In this document: piece after piece, positions 8,666-16,503 of the stretch
How the letters are laid out: the number at the start of each line of letters is the position of its first letter
How positions within the stretch are numbered: position 1 is the stretch's first letter
Assembly: GCF_017312725.1 (NCBI RefSeq)
Contig: NZ_BOPO01000117.1
Span: forward strand, 24,623-88,622
Source: Actinocatenispora comari
GTDB lineage: Bacteria; Actinomycetota; Actinomycetes; Mycobacteriales; Micromonosporaceae
DNA: 64,000 nucleotides
Direction: 5' to 3'
Notes under the pieces: model-generated
The model's input: only the letters and a program-made list of their open reading frames with translations
The model's database searches: none
Told to the model about the DNA's origin: nothing
Program-made: the position numbers and the translations under genes

Positions 8666-9688
8666 TCAGCTCCAGGCCGTGCCGCCGGCGTAGTCGGTGG
8701 CCACCGCGGTGTCGATGCCGTCGATCAGCCCGCTGTTGGTGGAGATGACGCCGAGCTCCCGGTTGTGGTTCCAGGACGCGTCGGAGAAGTTCTGCGAGCC
8801 GACATCGACGACCTGGGCGGCGGTGCCCCTGTCGGCCACGATCACCTTCGCGTGGATGTACCGGGACGCGGTGTACGCGTAGGTGTGCACGTGCGCGCCC
8901 GCCGCGGTCAACGTGTCGAACTCGGTGGCGTAGTCGTTGGCGTCGTTGGTCATGGTGATCTCCACGGTCACCCCGCGCTTCGCCGCGGCCGCGAGCGCGT
9001 CGGTCACCTCCGGGTACGCCATCTCCTCGTTCTCCACCGACAGCGAGGTGGTGGCGTTGGCGATGATCGGCAGGATCTGCTGCTCCGAGTCGGTCGGCGA
9101 CCAGACCAGGTTGTCGCCGTCGGTCGGGGTGAACGCGGTGTCGGTGAAGTCGGCGGCGAACGTCTTCTCGATCGCCCGCACGTCGTACGAGTTGTTCTCG
9201 ATCACCGCGAAGTCCCGGCTGGTCGCGTAGTACTGGCTGGTCAGGTTGCCGCTCATGATCGCGCTGGTGGCGCCGTCCACGGTGATCGTCTTCTGGTGCG
9301 TGGCCTCGTAGGTCGTCCATGCCCAGTGCACCTGGACGCCGTGCTGCCGGAGGTAGTCGTACGCGGTGGTGTTGTGCGACTTCTCGCGGTTCTGGTCGAG
9401 GATCACCCGGACCGTCACGCCGCGCGCCGCCGCGTCGGCCAGGTGCTGCTCGGCGGTGGTGTCGGTCAGCTCGTACATGGTCATGTCGAGGGTCGTCGTC
9501 GCCGAGTCGATCAGGTCGTAGATCGGTGCCAGCCCGTCGTCCGGCTCGGTGACCAGCTGGTACGTGCTGTCCGGTCGCATGATGCCGGCCGGTGTGCCGG
9601 TGCGTGCCGCGGACGCCGGGGCGGCCACCACCGCCGCCGCGAGCGTGCCGGCCAGCGCGACAGCCAGTACGCGTGCCTGGTTGCGCAT
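8666..9688 (-). CDS. secreted phospholipase D-like domain protein
   Basis: Exported protein (340 aa) with two PLD half-domains. ATG 9688 is chosen because AGGAGG lies 7 bases upstream and it opens a clear signal peptide: MRNQARVLAV, a hydrophobic Ala/Leu core, then an ASA cleavage site near residue 30. The first HKD motif is HQKTITVDG with SGNLTS after it. The second is HAKVIVADRG with GSQNFSDASWNHNREL after it. It is probably a phosphodiesterase acting on phospholipid or nucleic acid outside the cell; the substrate cannot be told from sequence. Confidence 0.88.
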   Translation of the reverse strand: MRNQARVLAVALAGTLAAAVVAAPASAARTGTPAGIMRPDSTYQLVTEPDDGLAPIYDLIDSATTTLDMTMYELTDTTAEQHLADAAARGVTVRVILDQNREKSHNTTAYDYLRQHGVQVHWAWTTYEATHQKTITVDGATSAIMSGNLTSQYYATSRDFAVIENNSYDVRAIEKTFAADFTDTAFTPTDGDNLVWSPTDSEQQILPIIANATTSLSVENEEMAYPEVTDALAAAAKRGVTVEITMTNDANDYATEFDTLTAAGAHVHTYAYTASRYIHAKVIVADRGTAAQVVDVGSQNFSDASWNHNRELGVISTNSGLIDGIDTAVATDYAGGTAWS

Positions 9689-9859
9689 CTCGAACCTCCT
9701 GCCGTCGGGAGTCCAACCCGCCAACCAAGCACGTGTCGATGTTGTCGTGCTATGCCCGAATAGCAAACCTTCGGCAAGAACTTCGCGAATCGGCACCAAC
9801 GCGACCGTCGCGGTGTCGTGCCCGTACCGGCGTGCGCGCGGCCGGTAGCGTCAGGCGCC

Positions 9860-10573
9860 ATGGGAACCGAGCTCGCGCTCCGCCGGATCGGGCGCGCCTG
9901 GCACGGCGTGCTCGCGGTACTGATCGGCGCCGCGCTCGTCGCGCAGGTCGTCCTCGTCTGTACCGGCGGGGACGGCGACACCGACGTGTCGGTCGCGGCC
10001 CGGCTGGTCCGCACGTTCAGCTTCTTCACCATCCAGAGCAACATCCTGGTGCTCGCCGACTGCGTCGTCCGGGCGGTACGGCCGGCCGCCGACGGTCGGC
10101 TGCGCCGGGTGCTGCGGCTCGACGCGCTGCTCGGCATCACCGTCACCGGCCTGGTGTTCGCGCTGGTCCTCGCCGGCGACAGCCACCCGACCGGGCTCGC
10201 CTGGTGGCTCAACCTGATGTTCCACTACGCGGCGCCGCCGATCGCGGTGGTGGGCTGGCTGCTGTTCGGCCCGCGCCACCGGATCGACCTCGCCTCGCTC
10301 GGGTGCGCGCTGATCTGGCCGCTGCTGTGGATCGGCTACACGCTCGCGCACGGCGCGGCGAGCGGCTGGTACCCGTACCCGTTCCTGAACGTCACCGAGC
10401 TGGGCTACGCCGTGGCGCTGCGCAACCTGGCGCTCGTGGTCGTGCTCGGGCTCGTGCTGCTCGCCGCCTTCGCCGGCCTGGACCGGCTGCTCGCCCGCAG
10501 CCGGTGGACCGGCGGCACCGCCACGGCGACCCCCGGCCCGGCCGTACCTGAACCGCGCGTCGCCGGCGACTGA
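9860..10573 (+). CDS. Pr6Pr family membrane protein
   Basis: Integral membrane protein (237 aa) with about six hydrophobic helices, matching the Pr6Pr family of unknown function. Diagnostic segments are FSFFTIQSNILV near residue 55 and WYPYPFLNV near residue 175. The start ATG 9860 lies just downstream of a -10-like TAGCGT at 9848-9853, which suggests a leaderless transcript. The stop is followed at once by a 42-bp tandem repeat. No operon partner is visible, because the neighbour upstream is divergent and the one downstream is convergent. Confidence 0.75.
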   Translation: MGTELALRRIGRAWHGVLAVLIGAALVAQVVLVCTGGDGDTDVSVAARLVRTFSFFTIQSNILVLADCVVRAVRPAADGRLRRVLRLDALLGITVTGLVFALVLAGDSHPTGLAWWLNLMFHYAAPPIAVVGWLLFGPRHRIDLASLGCALIWPLLWIGYTLAHGAASGWYPYPFLNVTELGYAVALRNLALVVVLGLVLLAAFAGLDRLLARSRWTGGTATATPGPAVPEPRVAGD

Positions 10574-10672
10574 CCCGCTCGCTCGTCACGCCAGAGCCGG
10601 GCCGCCGGCGACCGACGCGCTCGCTCGTCACGCCAGAGCCGCGCGCCGTCGGCGACCGACGCGCTCGCCGGT
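10559..10672 (+). repeat. 42-bp tandem repeat downstream of the Pr6Pr gene
   Basis: GCTCGCTCGTCACGCC recurs at 10577 and 10619, a period of 42 bp, with partial flanking copies containing GCCGGCGAC. About 2.6 units are present. The repeat starts in the last codons of the membrane protein and extends toward the convergent DinB gene. Confidence 0.75.
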
Positions 10673-10748
10673 CGCGCCTGGACTGCGGGCCGCCGACGGT
10701 GGCGAGAGGTCACGGCGCTCGGAGCACAGCGTGGCCGGGTGCCGGCCG

Positions 10749-11285
10749 CTACTCGCCGGTGGTGCCGTCGATCGCCTCGCGCAGCAGGTCGGCGTGGCCG
10801 ACGTGGCGCGCGTACTCCTCCACCAGGTGCGCGAGCACGAACCGGACGCTCGCCGGCCCGAACTCGTCGTTGTCGACGATCCGGTCCAGGTCGGCCTCGC
10901 CGAGCCGCTGGAACACGGCCCGCGACTCGGCGCAGGCGGCGAGATAGTCTGCGTACACCTCGCTCGCGGAGGTCGGGTCGGCCTCGTCGTACCACTCCTT
11001 GCCCTGCTCGGTCCGGTACGTGCGGTACGGGTGGAACGTCGGCGACGTGCCGCCGATCCGGACCCCGAACCAGTACCGCTCGGCGCCCTGCAGGTGGCGC
11101 AGCAGCCCGAGCAGGCTCAGCCCCGAGGCCAGCGGCCGCCGTCGCAACTCGGCATCGGTCAGCCCGCTGCACTTCCAGCCCAGCGTCGCCCGGTGGAAGT
11201 CGAGCATCCCGCCGATCACCGTCAGCCACGACCCGGTCAGTACCGGCTCGGGCCGCGACACCGCGCCGATCACCGCCTCGTCCAC
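10749..11285 (-). CDS. DinB family protein (DUF664-like)
   Basis: Cytosolic four-helix-bundle protein (178 aa) of the DinB/YfiT superfamily, whose members are often mycothiol- or bacillithiol-dependent metal enzymes. Matching features are the N-terminal helix TVIGGMLDFHRATLGWKCSG, the segment LLRHLQGAERYWFG with the first family His, and the C-terminal LAHLVEEYARHVGHADLLRE with a trailing His pair. GTG 11285 is taken as the start because AAGGGAG precedes it. An enzymatic role is possible but not proven. Confidence 0.85.
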   Translation of the reverse strand: MDEAVIGAVSRPEPVLTGSWLTVIGGMLDFHRATLGWKCSGLTDAELRRRPLASGLSLLGLLRHLQGAERYWFGVRIGGTSPTFHPYRTYRTEQGKEWYDEADPTSASEVYADYLAACAESRAVFQRLGEADLDRIVDNDEFGPASVRFVLAHLVEEYARHVGHADLLREAIDGTTGE

Positions 11286-11537
11286 ACCGTCTCCCTTCGT
11301 CCGCGGTCGGCGCCGCCCCGTGCCGGCACCGACCGTCGCCAGTACCGACGTCGCCGCCGCCCCGAACTCATCGGTACGCCCCGGACGCGACCGGGCCCGC
11401 CGAGCCGCCGTCGCGGGCGGCGCGCGTGCCGGCCGCTCGGGGACCGGCCGAAACCGGTCCGGTGGTGCTGTCGCTCGGGCATCGGTCCAGCGGGCCGGCA
11501 CCGATGAGTCCGGGCCGGTGACGCCGTCGGTACCGGT

Positions 11538-12407
11538 ATGACGACGACACGCGTACTGCCCACCGACGGCGCCAAGATCACCTACGACGTGCACGGACCG
11601 CTGCCGACGGCCGACGGCAGGCCGCCGCTGGTGATGATCGGGCAACCGATGGACGCGTCCGGGTTCGCCGCGCTGGTGGCGCAGTTCCCGGACCGCACCG
11701 TGGTCACCTACGATCCGCGCGGCCTCGGCCGCAGCAGCCGCTCCGACGGGCGGGTCGACCAGACCCCGCAGACCCAGGCGGCCGACGTGCACGCGCTGAT
11801 CGGGGCGCTCGACGCCGGGCCGGTCGAGCTGTTCGCCAGCAGCGGCGGCGCGGTGACCGCGCTGGCCCTGGTCGCCGGGTACCCGACCGACGTGACCACG
11901 CTGGTGGCGCACGAGCCGCCGATGATCCCGGTACTGCCGGACGCGGCCGCCGCGTCCCGCGCGCGGGAGAGCTTCCTCGCCGCGTACCGGGCGAACGGGT
12001 GGGGCGCCGGGATGGCCGCGTTCCTCGCGATGACCTCGTGGCAGGGCGAGTTCACCGACGAGTACCTCGCCCGGCCGGCACCGGACCCGGCCGCGTACGG
12101 CCTGCCCGCCGAGGACGACGGCAGCCGCGACGACCCGCTGCTGTCCGACCGGTCGCTGGCGATCAGCGACTACCGACCGGACGTCGCGGCGCTGACCGCG
12201 GCACCGACCCGGGTGGTCATCGCCGTCGGCGAGGAGTCCGCCGGCACCTTCACCGCCCGTACCGCGGCGGCGACCGCCGCGCTGCTCGGCCAGGAGGCGA
12301 CGGTCTTCCCCAGCCACCACGGCGGGTTCGTCGGCGGCGAGTTCGGCTACGCCGGCCAGCCCGAGGCGTTCGCCCGCCGCCTCCGCGAGGTCCTCGCCAC
12401 CGCCTGA
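11538..12407 (+). CDS. alpha/beta hydrolase
   Basis: Cytosolic alpha/beta-hydrolase-fold protein (289 aa). The oxyanion-side strand VMIGQPMDASGF is followed by YDPRGLGRSSRSDG and the nucleophile-elbow-like ASSGGAVTALAL near residue 95. The catalytic His is probably in FPSHHGGFVGG near the C-terminus. The family is broad and no substrate can be assigned. It is followed by a strong bidirectional terminator-like hairpin and faces a convergent PH-domain gene. Confidence 0.85.
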   Translation: MTTTRVLPTDGAKITYDVHGPLPTADGRPPLVMIGQPMDASGFAALVAQFPDRTVVTYDPRGLGRSSRSDGRVDQTPQTQAADVHALIGALDAGPVELFASSGGAVTALALVAGYPTDVTTLVAHEPPMIPVLPDAAAASRARESFLAAYRANGWGAGMAAFLAMTSWQGEFTDEYLARPAPDPAAYGLPAEDDGSRDDPLLSDRSLAISDYRPDVAALTAAPTRVVIAVGEESAGTFTARTAAATAALLGQEATVFPSHHGGFVGGEFGYAGQPEAFARRLREVLATA

Positions 12408-12409
12408 CC

Positions 12410-12465
12410 GGCCAGAGGTTCGGACCGGACCGGGGCGGGCCCCGGTCCGGTCCGAACCCCTGGCC
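12410..12465. terminator. 27-bp near-perfect hairpin between convergent genes
   Basis: The arms 12410-12436 and 12439-12465 are reverse complements with a single mismatch and a 2-base loop (GG). The hairpin begins 3 bases after the hydrolase stop and lies before the end of the opposing PH-domain gene. There is no T-tract. Its position and symmetry point to a bidirectional transcription terminator or RNA-stabilising stem. Confidence 0.75.
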
Positions 12466-12536
12466 CGCGGGAAGCTGGCGCGCAGTTCTGGTGCCGTTCC
12501 CGGTTTCCGGGCCAGACGTGCCGGTGCCGGTACCGG

Positions 12537-13064
12537 TCACGGCGGGCGGGTGTCGGGTCGGCTGAGGTAGGTACGGAGGGTGGCCACCGTCTCGGCGAAC
12601 TCGTCGGCGGGGACCGGGATGGCGTTGCTCCGCGGCCGGAAGAGGCGCCAACCGTCGTCGCGTTGGATCGGCGTCTCGACGACGCGACCGCGGGTCGGCA
12701 CGATCCAGATGGTGTAGCGGGCCGGCGGGCCGAACCGCTCGTCGGCCCGCGCGACCTCGACCTGGTCGATCTCGTCCCAGCGCAGCGTGCGTCGCCACAG
12801 CTCGGATCGCACCCGCAGCCCGGTGCCGCTGGCGTACAGGCCGGTCCGCATGATGCCCCAGAGCACGGCGAACCACGCGGTCAGGAACGAGTACGCCACG
12901 ACCGGGCCGAGCACCCGCATCGCCGGCCTGGCGGTGGGGTGCGACAGCGAGTCGACGATGCCGTCGGTGATCACGGCGGTGAACACCACCCCGAAGAGCA
13001 GCATCGGGACACCGGCGAAGTACCGGAGGTTGCTGCGCGGGGCCACTCGCACCCAGGTCGACAT
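12537..13064 (-). CDS. bacterial PH domain membrane protein
   Basis: Small membrane protein (175 aa) with two hydrophobic helices (residues about 15-35 and 50-70) followed by a bacterial pleckstrin-homology-like domain. The start of that domain reads GLYASGTGLRVRSELWRRTL and WDEIDQVEV. Such actinobacterial proteins have no established function. Start MSTWVRVAP at ATG 13064. Confidence 0.75.
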   Translation of the reverse strand: MSTWVRVAPRSNLRYFAGVPMLLFGVVFTAVITDGIVDSLSHPTARPAMRVLGPVVAYSFLTAWFAVLWGIMRTGLYASGTGLRVRSELWRRTLRWDEIDQVEVARADERFGPPARYTIWIVPTRGRVVETPIQRDDGWRLFRPRSNAIPVPADEFAETVATLRTYLSRPDTRPP

Positions 13065-13136
13065 GGCTTCCAGGGTGGCCGACCGGTGGTGGCGCCGGAT
13101 CGTCCGTACGGCCAGGATGCGGGGCGGGATCCGGTG

Positions 13137-14063
13137 CTACGGCAGGGATCCGGTGAGGTAGCGGGTGTCACCCATCCGCGCCTCGTCGTCCCCCAGGGAG
13201 TCGAATCCGTTGGCGGCGAACAGTTCCCGGATCGTCGTCGTCCGCAGGGTCCAGCCGCGGTCGGCCAGGTACGGGGCGGCCTCGTTGCGGTCGCCGTAGT
13301 AGCGCAGCCGCGCCATGTCGGAGTCGAAACCCTCCGCGCGCCACCGTTGCGCGATGCGGTCCAGGTGCTGCCGCGTGCGGCCGTCGTCGCCCGGCTTCGG
13401 GTTCGGCCGGCTCTCGGTGGCGAGCCGGCTGCCCGGGGCGCTGAGTCCGGTGACGGTGTCGAGCAGCCGGTCCTGGGCCTCCGCCGGCAGGTAGCCGAGC
13501 AGCCCCTCGGCCGCCCACGCGGTCGGCCGGGACGGATCGAATCCGTTGGCGCGCAACGAGGTCGGCCAATCCTCGCGCAGATCGGCGCCGACCGGGCGCC
13601 GCTCGGCGACGGGCATGGCGCCGAGCCCGCCCAAGGTACGGGTCTTGAATTCGAGCACGTCCGGCTGGTCGACCTCGTAGAGCACGGTGCCGGCCGGCCA
13701 GGACAGCCGGTACGCGCGGGAATCCAGCCCGGCGGCGAGGATCACCACCTGTCGGATGCCCGCAGCCGCCGCGGCGAGAAAGTACTCGTCGTAGAACCTG
13801 GTCCGTACCACGGCGATGTCGAGCCAGAGCTGCTCGACCGCGCCGTCCGGCCCGGAACCGCCGTCCGCCGCCACCTCGCCGCGCGCCAACCGGGTCAGCA
13901 CGTCGACGCCGACCGCCCGTACCAGCGGTTCGGCGAACGGGTCGTCGAGCCGGTCGGGGTCGGTACGGGTCACCAGCGCCCGGACCGCCGCCGACATCGT
14001 CGGGGTCGCGCCGACGCTCGACGCGAGGTCCCAGCCGTCCGCGTCGTGCCTGCCGGAGTCCAT
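13137..14063 (-). CDS. class I SAM-dependent methyltransferase (TIGR00027/LCM-like family)
   Basis: Protein of 308 aa in the leucine carboxyl methyltransferase-like family common in mycobacteria and other actinobacteria. Features are ASSVGATPTMSAAVRALVT at the N-terminus, RTRFYDEYFLAAAAAGIRQ, the SAM-binding VVILAAGLDSRAYRLSWP, and VLYEVDQPDVLEFK. The segment AWAAEGLLGYLPAEAQ is also typical. The family probably makes secondary metabolites or modifies lipids, but substrates are unknown. Start ATG 14063. Confidence 0.88.
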   Translation of the reverse strand: MDSGRHDADGWDLASSVGATPTMSAAVRALVTRTDPDRLDDPFAEPLVRAVGVDVLTRLARGEVAADGGSGPDGAVEQLWLDIAVVRTRFYDEYFLAAAAAGIRQVVILAAGLDSRAYRLSWPAGTVLYEVDQPDVLEFKTRTLGGLGAMPVAERRPVGADLREDWPTSLRANGFDPSRPTAWAAEGLLGYLPAEAQDRLLDTVTGLSAPGSRLATESRPNPKPGDDGRTRQHLDRIAQRWRAEGFDSDMARLRYYGDRNEAAPYLADRGWTLRTTTIRELFAANGFDSLGDDEARMGDTRYLTGSLP

Positions 14064-14146
14064 GGTCGCCCCTCCTCGGTGTTACGTGGTCCCGCCGGTA
14101 CGTCGCGCCGGTGCCGATCGGTGATCGACGGGTTGGCGACCCCGCC

Positions 14147-14210
14147 GAGCCGCCGAGCCGCCGAGCCGCCGAGCCGCTGAGCCGCTGAGCCGCTGAGCCG
14201 CTGAGCCGCC
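14147..14210 (+). repeat. 8-bp tandem repeat GAGCCGCY
   Basis: Eight consecutive 8-bp units are present: three GAGCCGCC, four GAGCCGCT and one GAGCCGCC, followed by the degenerate GTGCCGCC. The array lies between the methyltransferase start and the TetR stop, i.e. just downstream of the regulator gene. Confidence 0.9.
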
Positions 14211-14227
14211 GTGCCGCCGTGGGTGGG

Positions 14228-14821
14228 TCAGATCGTGCCGCCGCCGCTGGTGTCGGTGCTGGTGGAAGCGGGTGTCGGGCGCAGGCCGCGGCAGATCACG
14301 GCGATGATCCGGTCCGGGTCCGGCCCGTCGTAGGCGAGGCAACCGGCGGTCAGCGCCTTGAGATCGGGGAAGGTGATGCCGGGCTCGACCGCGCCGGCGG
14401 CCTGGGCCTCGGCCAGCATGGTGCGCAGCCGGTCGGAGACGTTGCAGTCGGCGTCCGACGCGGCCGAGTCGAGGTCGATTCCGCTGCCGGCCAGCGCTTC
14501 GGCCAGGCCGCGGTGCGCCGCTCCCTCCTGGATCAGCCGGGTGAAGAACGCGAAGAACGCGGTACCGGCGTCGTGCTCGGCAACCAGCGTGTCCGCGTAC
14601 CCGCTGAGCTGGCCCATCCGGTCGAGCAGCACGGCGGCGTAGAGCGACTCCTTGGTCGGGAAGTGCCGGCTCACGGTGCCGGTGCCGACGCCGGCGCGCC
14701 GGGCGATCTCGTGCACCGGCACGGACAGCCCCTCGGCGGCGAAGACCTCCGCCGCGGTGTGCAGTACCCGGTCGCGGTTGCGCTGGGCGTCGGCCCGCAA
14801 CGGCCGGTGCGCTCGGGTCAC
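14228..14821 (-). CDS. TetR family transcriptional regulator
   Basis: TetR-type repressor (197 aa). The N-terminal helix-turn-helix reads RDRVLHTAAEVFAAEGLSV and then IARRAGVGTGTVSRHFPTKE. The C-terminal ligand domain ends with Thr/Ser- and Gly-rich residues. GTG 14821 is chosen over the adjacent GTG 14824 because GAGGAG lies 5 bases before it. The gene is divergent from a short-chain dehydrogenase. The 138-base gap holds two 16-bp palindromes, so the regulator probably represses the dehydrogenase and perhaps itself. Confidence 0.92.
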   Translation of the reverse strand: MTRAHRPLRADAQRNRDRVLHTAAEVFAAEGLSVPVHEIARRAGVGTGTVSRHFPTKESLYAAVLLDRMGQLSGYADTLVAEHDAGTAFFAFFTRLIQEGAAHRGLAEALAGSGIDLDSAASDADCNVSDRLRTMLAEAQAAGAVEPGITFPDLKALTAGCLAYDGPDPDRIIAVICRGLRPTPASTSTDTSGGGTI

Positions 14822-14843
14822 CACGGCTCCTCTCCCTCGCCGG

Positions 14844-14894
14844 TTGACAAGCGGGACAGCCGTCCCGGATAGTTGAAGCGGGATGGCCGTCCCG
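14844..14894 (+). promoter_or_regulatory. SDR promoter with two TetR operator palindromes
   Basis: TTGACA (14844-14849) and GATAGT (14868-14873) form a sigma-70-type promoter with an 18-bp spacer. CGGGACAGCCGTCCCG (14852-14867) exactly fills that spacer. A second copy, CGGGATGGCCGTCCCG (14879-14894), covers the expected start site. Both are near-perfect palindromes built on GGGA and TCCC arms, and their starts are 27 bp apart. Binding by the divergent TetR protein is inferred from position. Confidence 0.8.
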
Positions 14895-14959
14895 ATTATG
14901 GCAGACCCGGCAGGCAGCCACCGCCCGGCGCCCCCGGGCACGTCGAGAGGGAGAGCACA

Positions 14960-15946
14960 GTGGCTCAACGTTGGACCGAGCGCGACGTCCCCGACCAGGC
15001 CGGCCGTACCGTGGTCGTCACCGGGGCGAACTCCGGCCTCGGGTTCGAGACCGCACGGGTGTTCGCCCGCCACCACGCCCAGGTCGTCCTGGCCTGCCGA
15101 AATCCGCGGAAGGCGGACGAGGCGGGCCGTCGCATCCGGGCGGAGATCCCGGCCGCGACGCTGCGGACCCTGGAACTGGACCTGGCCTCGCAGGCGTCGG
15201 TACGCCGGGCCGCCGAGCAGGTCCGACGCGACCACCCGCGGGTGGACCTGCTGATCAACAACGCCGGCGCGCTGATCCGCCGGTACGAGCGGACCGAGGA
15301 CGGGTTCGAGCGGACCCTGGCCACCAACCATCTCGGCCCGTTCGCGTTCACCGGCCTGATCCTGGAACGGCTGCTGGCGACCCCCGGCTCCCGGGTCGTG
15401 ACGATCAGCAGCGTGGGGCACCGGCGCGGCGTGCTGAACTTCGACGACCCGCACTTCGCCGCCGGCTACCGGCGCAACCAGGCCTACTTCCAGTCGAAGC
15501 TGGCCAACCTGCTGTTCGGCTACGAACTCCAGCGGCGTCTCGCGGCCGCCGGCGCATCGACGCTCTCGATCGCCGCGCATCCGGGCAACGCCCGTACCGC
15601 GTTCGGCTCCGATCAGCTGCCGATCCGGATCTTCACCCGCCCGGTACTGCTACCGCTCACCTGGTGGCTGTTGCAGGACCCGGCCACGGCCGCGCTGGCC
15701 GGCATCCGCGCCGCCGTCGACCCGGACGCGCCCGGCGGCCGGTACTACGGCCCGGACGGTCGCAACGAGTGGACCGGGCATCCGGTCGAGGTGCGGTCGA
15801 TCCCGCGGTCGTACGACCGGGACGCCCAGCGGCAGCTGTGGGAACTGTCCGAACGGCTGACCGGCGTAGGGTATCCGCTCGCCGCGACCGTCTCGCCCGG
15901 TTCGGGCGCCACCGGACCGGCGTCCCGGGACCGGTCGGCTTCCTGA
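14960..15946 (+). CDS. short-chain dehydrogenase/reductase
   Basis: NAD(P)-dependent oxidoreductase (328 aa) of the retinol-dehydrogenase/WW-oxidoreductase-like SDR group. The cofactor motif is VVTGANSGLGFETA. NNAG is near residue 95, and the active site has a Ser in TISSVGH and YFQSKLANLLFG (YxxSK). GTG 14960 is taken as start because GAGAGGGAGAG lies just upstream; in-frame codons reach back to 14873 but would start inside the operator. Expression is probably controlled by the divergent TetR protein. Confidence 0.92.
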   Translation: MAQRWTERDVPDQAGRTVVVTGANSGLGFETARVFARHHAQVVLACRNPRKADEAGRRIRAEIPAATLRTLELDLASQASVRRAAEQVRRDHPRVDLLINNAGALIRRYERTEDGFERTLATNHLGPFAFTGLILERLLATPGSRVVTISSVGHRRGVLNFDDPHFAAGYRRNQAYFQSKLANLLFGYELQRRLAAAGASTLSIAAHPGNARTAFGSDQLPIRIFTRPVLLPLTWWLLQDPATAALAGIRAAVDPDAPGGRYYGPDGRNEWTGHPVEVRSIPRSYDRDAQRQLWELSERLTGVGYPLAATVSPGSGATGPASRDRSAS

Positions 15947-15959
15947 CCCCGGGGCGTGC

Positions 15960-16330
15960 AGCCCGGGCGACCCCGGTGGCAGTTCCCGGGCGCCACCACC
16001 AGCACGAGGAACACCGACCCCTGGACCGGATCCATCGTCACGGGGACGCCGAGGCCGACGCTGCTGCGGCTGGGCGCGGCGGTGGCCACCACCCGGTTGA
16101 CGACGTTGGCCGCGTCGAGGTCGCGGCACCTGGCCCGGACCACCGTCACCTGCGGCCCGGGCAGCGAGCCGTCCCGGTACGAGCCGTCCTTCCCGCGTTC
16201 CGGCGACGGTCAGTACCCCGGGGATGGCGGCCGGCGAACCCGGCGCCGAGTAGTGGCTCGTGTTGCCCGCCGCGGCGACGACCACCACGTCGGGACGGGT
16301 GACCGCTGGCGTCGGTGCAGGCACCCGGTC
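15960..16330 (-). pseudogene. remnant of a subtilisin-family serine protease
   Basis: Two disconnected stretches in different minus-strand frames match a subtilase fold. The segment around 16320-16225 reads VTRPDVVVVAAAGN followed by YSAPGSPAAIPGVLTVAG, the Asn-oxyanion strand of S8 peptidases. The segment around 16149-15970 reads VVRARCRDLDAANVVNRVV and then VATAAP, the helix that normally follows the catalytic Ser. The Ser motif and the His and Asp regions are absent, so an internal deletion plus truncation is inferred. Mycosin-like (type VII secretion) ancestry is possible but not shown. Confidence 0.55.
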
Positions 16331-16387
16331 GTCGCGCGGACGATCCGGGGTGGGGCGGTGAGCGGCTGCACCGCCCGGTTCGTGTTG

Positions 16388-16460
16388 TGCCCCCGGCAGG
16401 ATTCGAACCTGCGACACCCGCTTTAGGAGAGCGGTGCTCTATCCCCTGAGCTACGAGGGC
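16388..16460 (-). tRNA. tRNA-Arg (anticodon CCU)
   Basis: A 73-nt cloverleaf on the minus strand. The acceptor GCCCTCG pairs with CGGGGGC (one G-U) with discriminator A at 16388. The T arm is GCAGG-TTCGAAT-CCTGC, and the anticodon loop CTCCTAA gives CCU, reading AGG. The 5' half, bases 1 to 38, lies in the 49-bp attachment repeat. The sequence upstream of the tRNA therefore belongs to the integrated element. CCA is not encoded. Confidence 0.95.
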
Positions 16461-16471
16461 AACGACCGGCG
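16423..16471. repeat. att direct repeat at the integrase end, inside the tRNA gene
   Basis: The 49 bases are identical to 30441-30489. The repeat covers tRNA bases 1-38 (up to the anticodon loop) plus 11 bases upstream of the tRNA 5' end. Flanking sequence diverges immediately on both sides: TTTTCC follows here and CTCGGG follows at the other copy. Confidence 0.95.
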
Positions 16472-16503
16472 TTTTCCCTGGTGAGCCGGCCTTTGGCTGG
16501 GTC

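Noticed and set aside
8666..9688. Toxin/endonuclease role for the PLD-fold protein
   Set aside because: A signal peptide and two complete HKD motifs favour a secreted phospholipase or nuclease. No neighbouring immunity or defence gene supports a toxin.
14147..14210. Short repeats considered as a CRISPR array
   Set aside because: Period is 8 bp with no unique spacers. The same holds for the 18, 35, 36, 42 and 44-bp arrays, all direct head-to-tail repeats. No cas genes are present.
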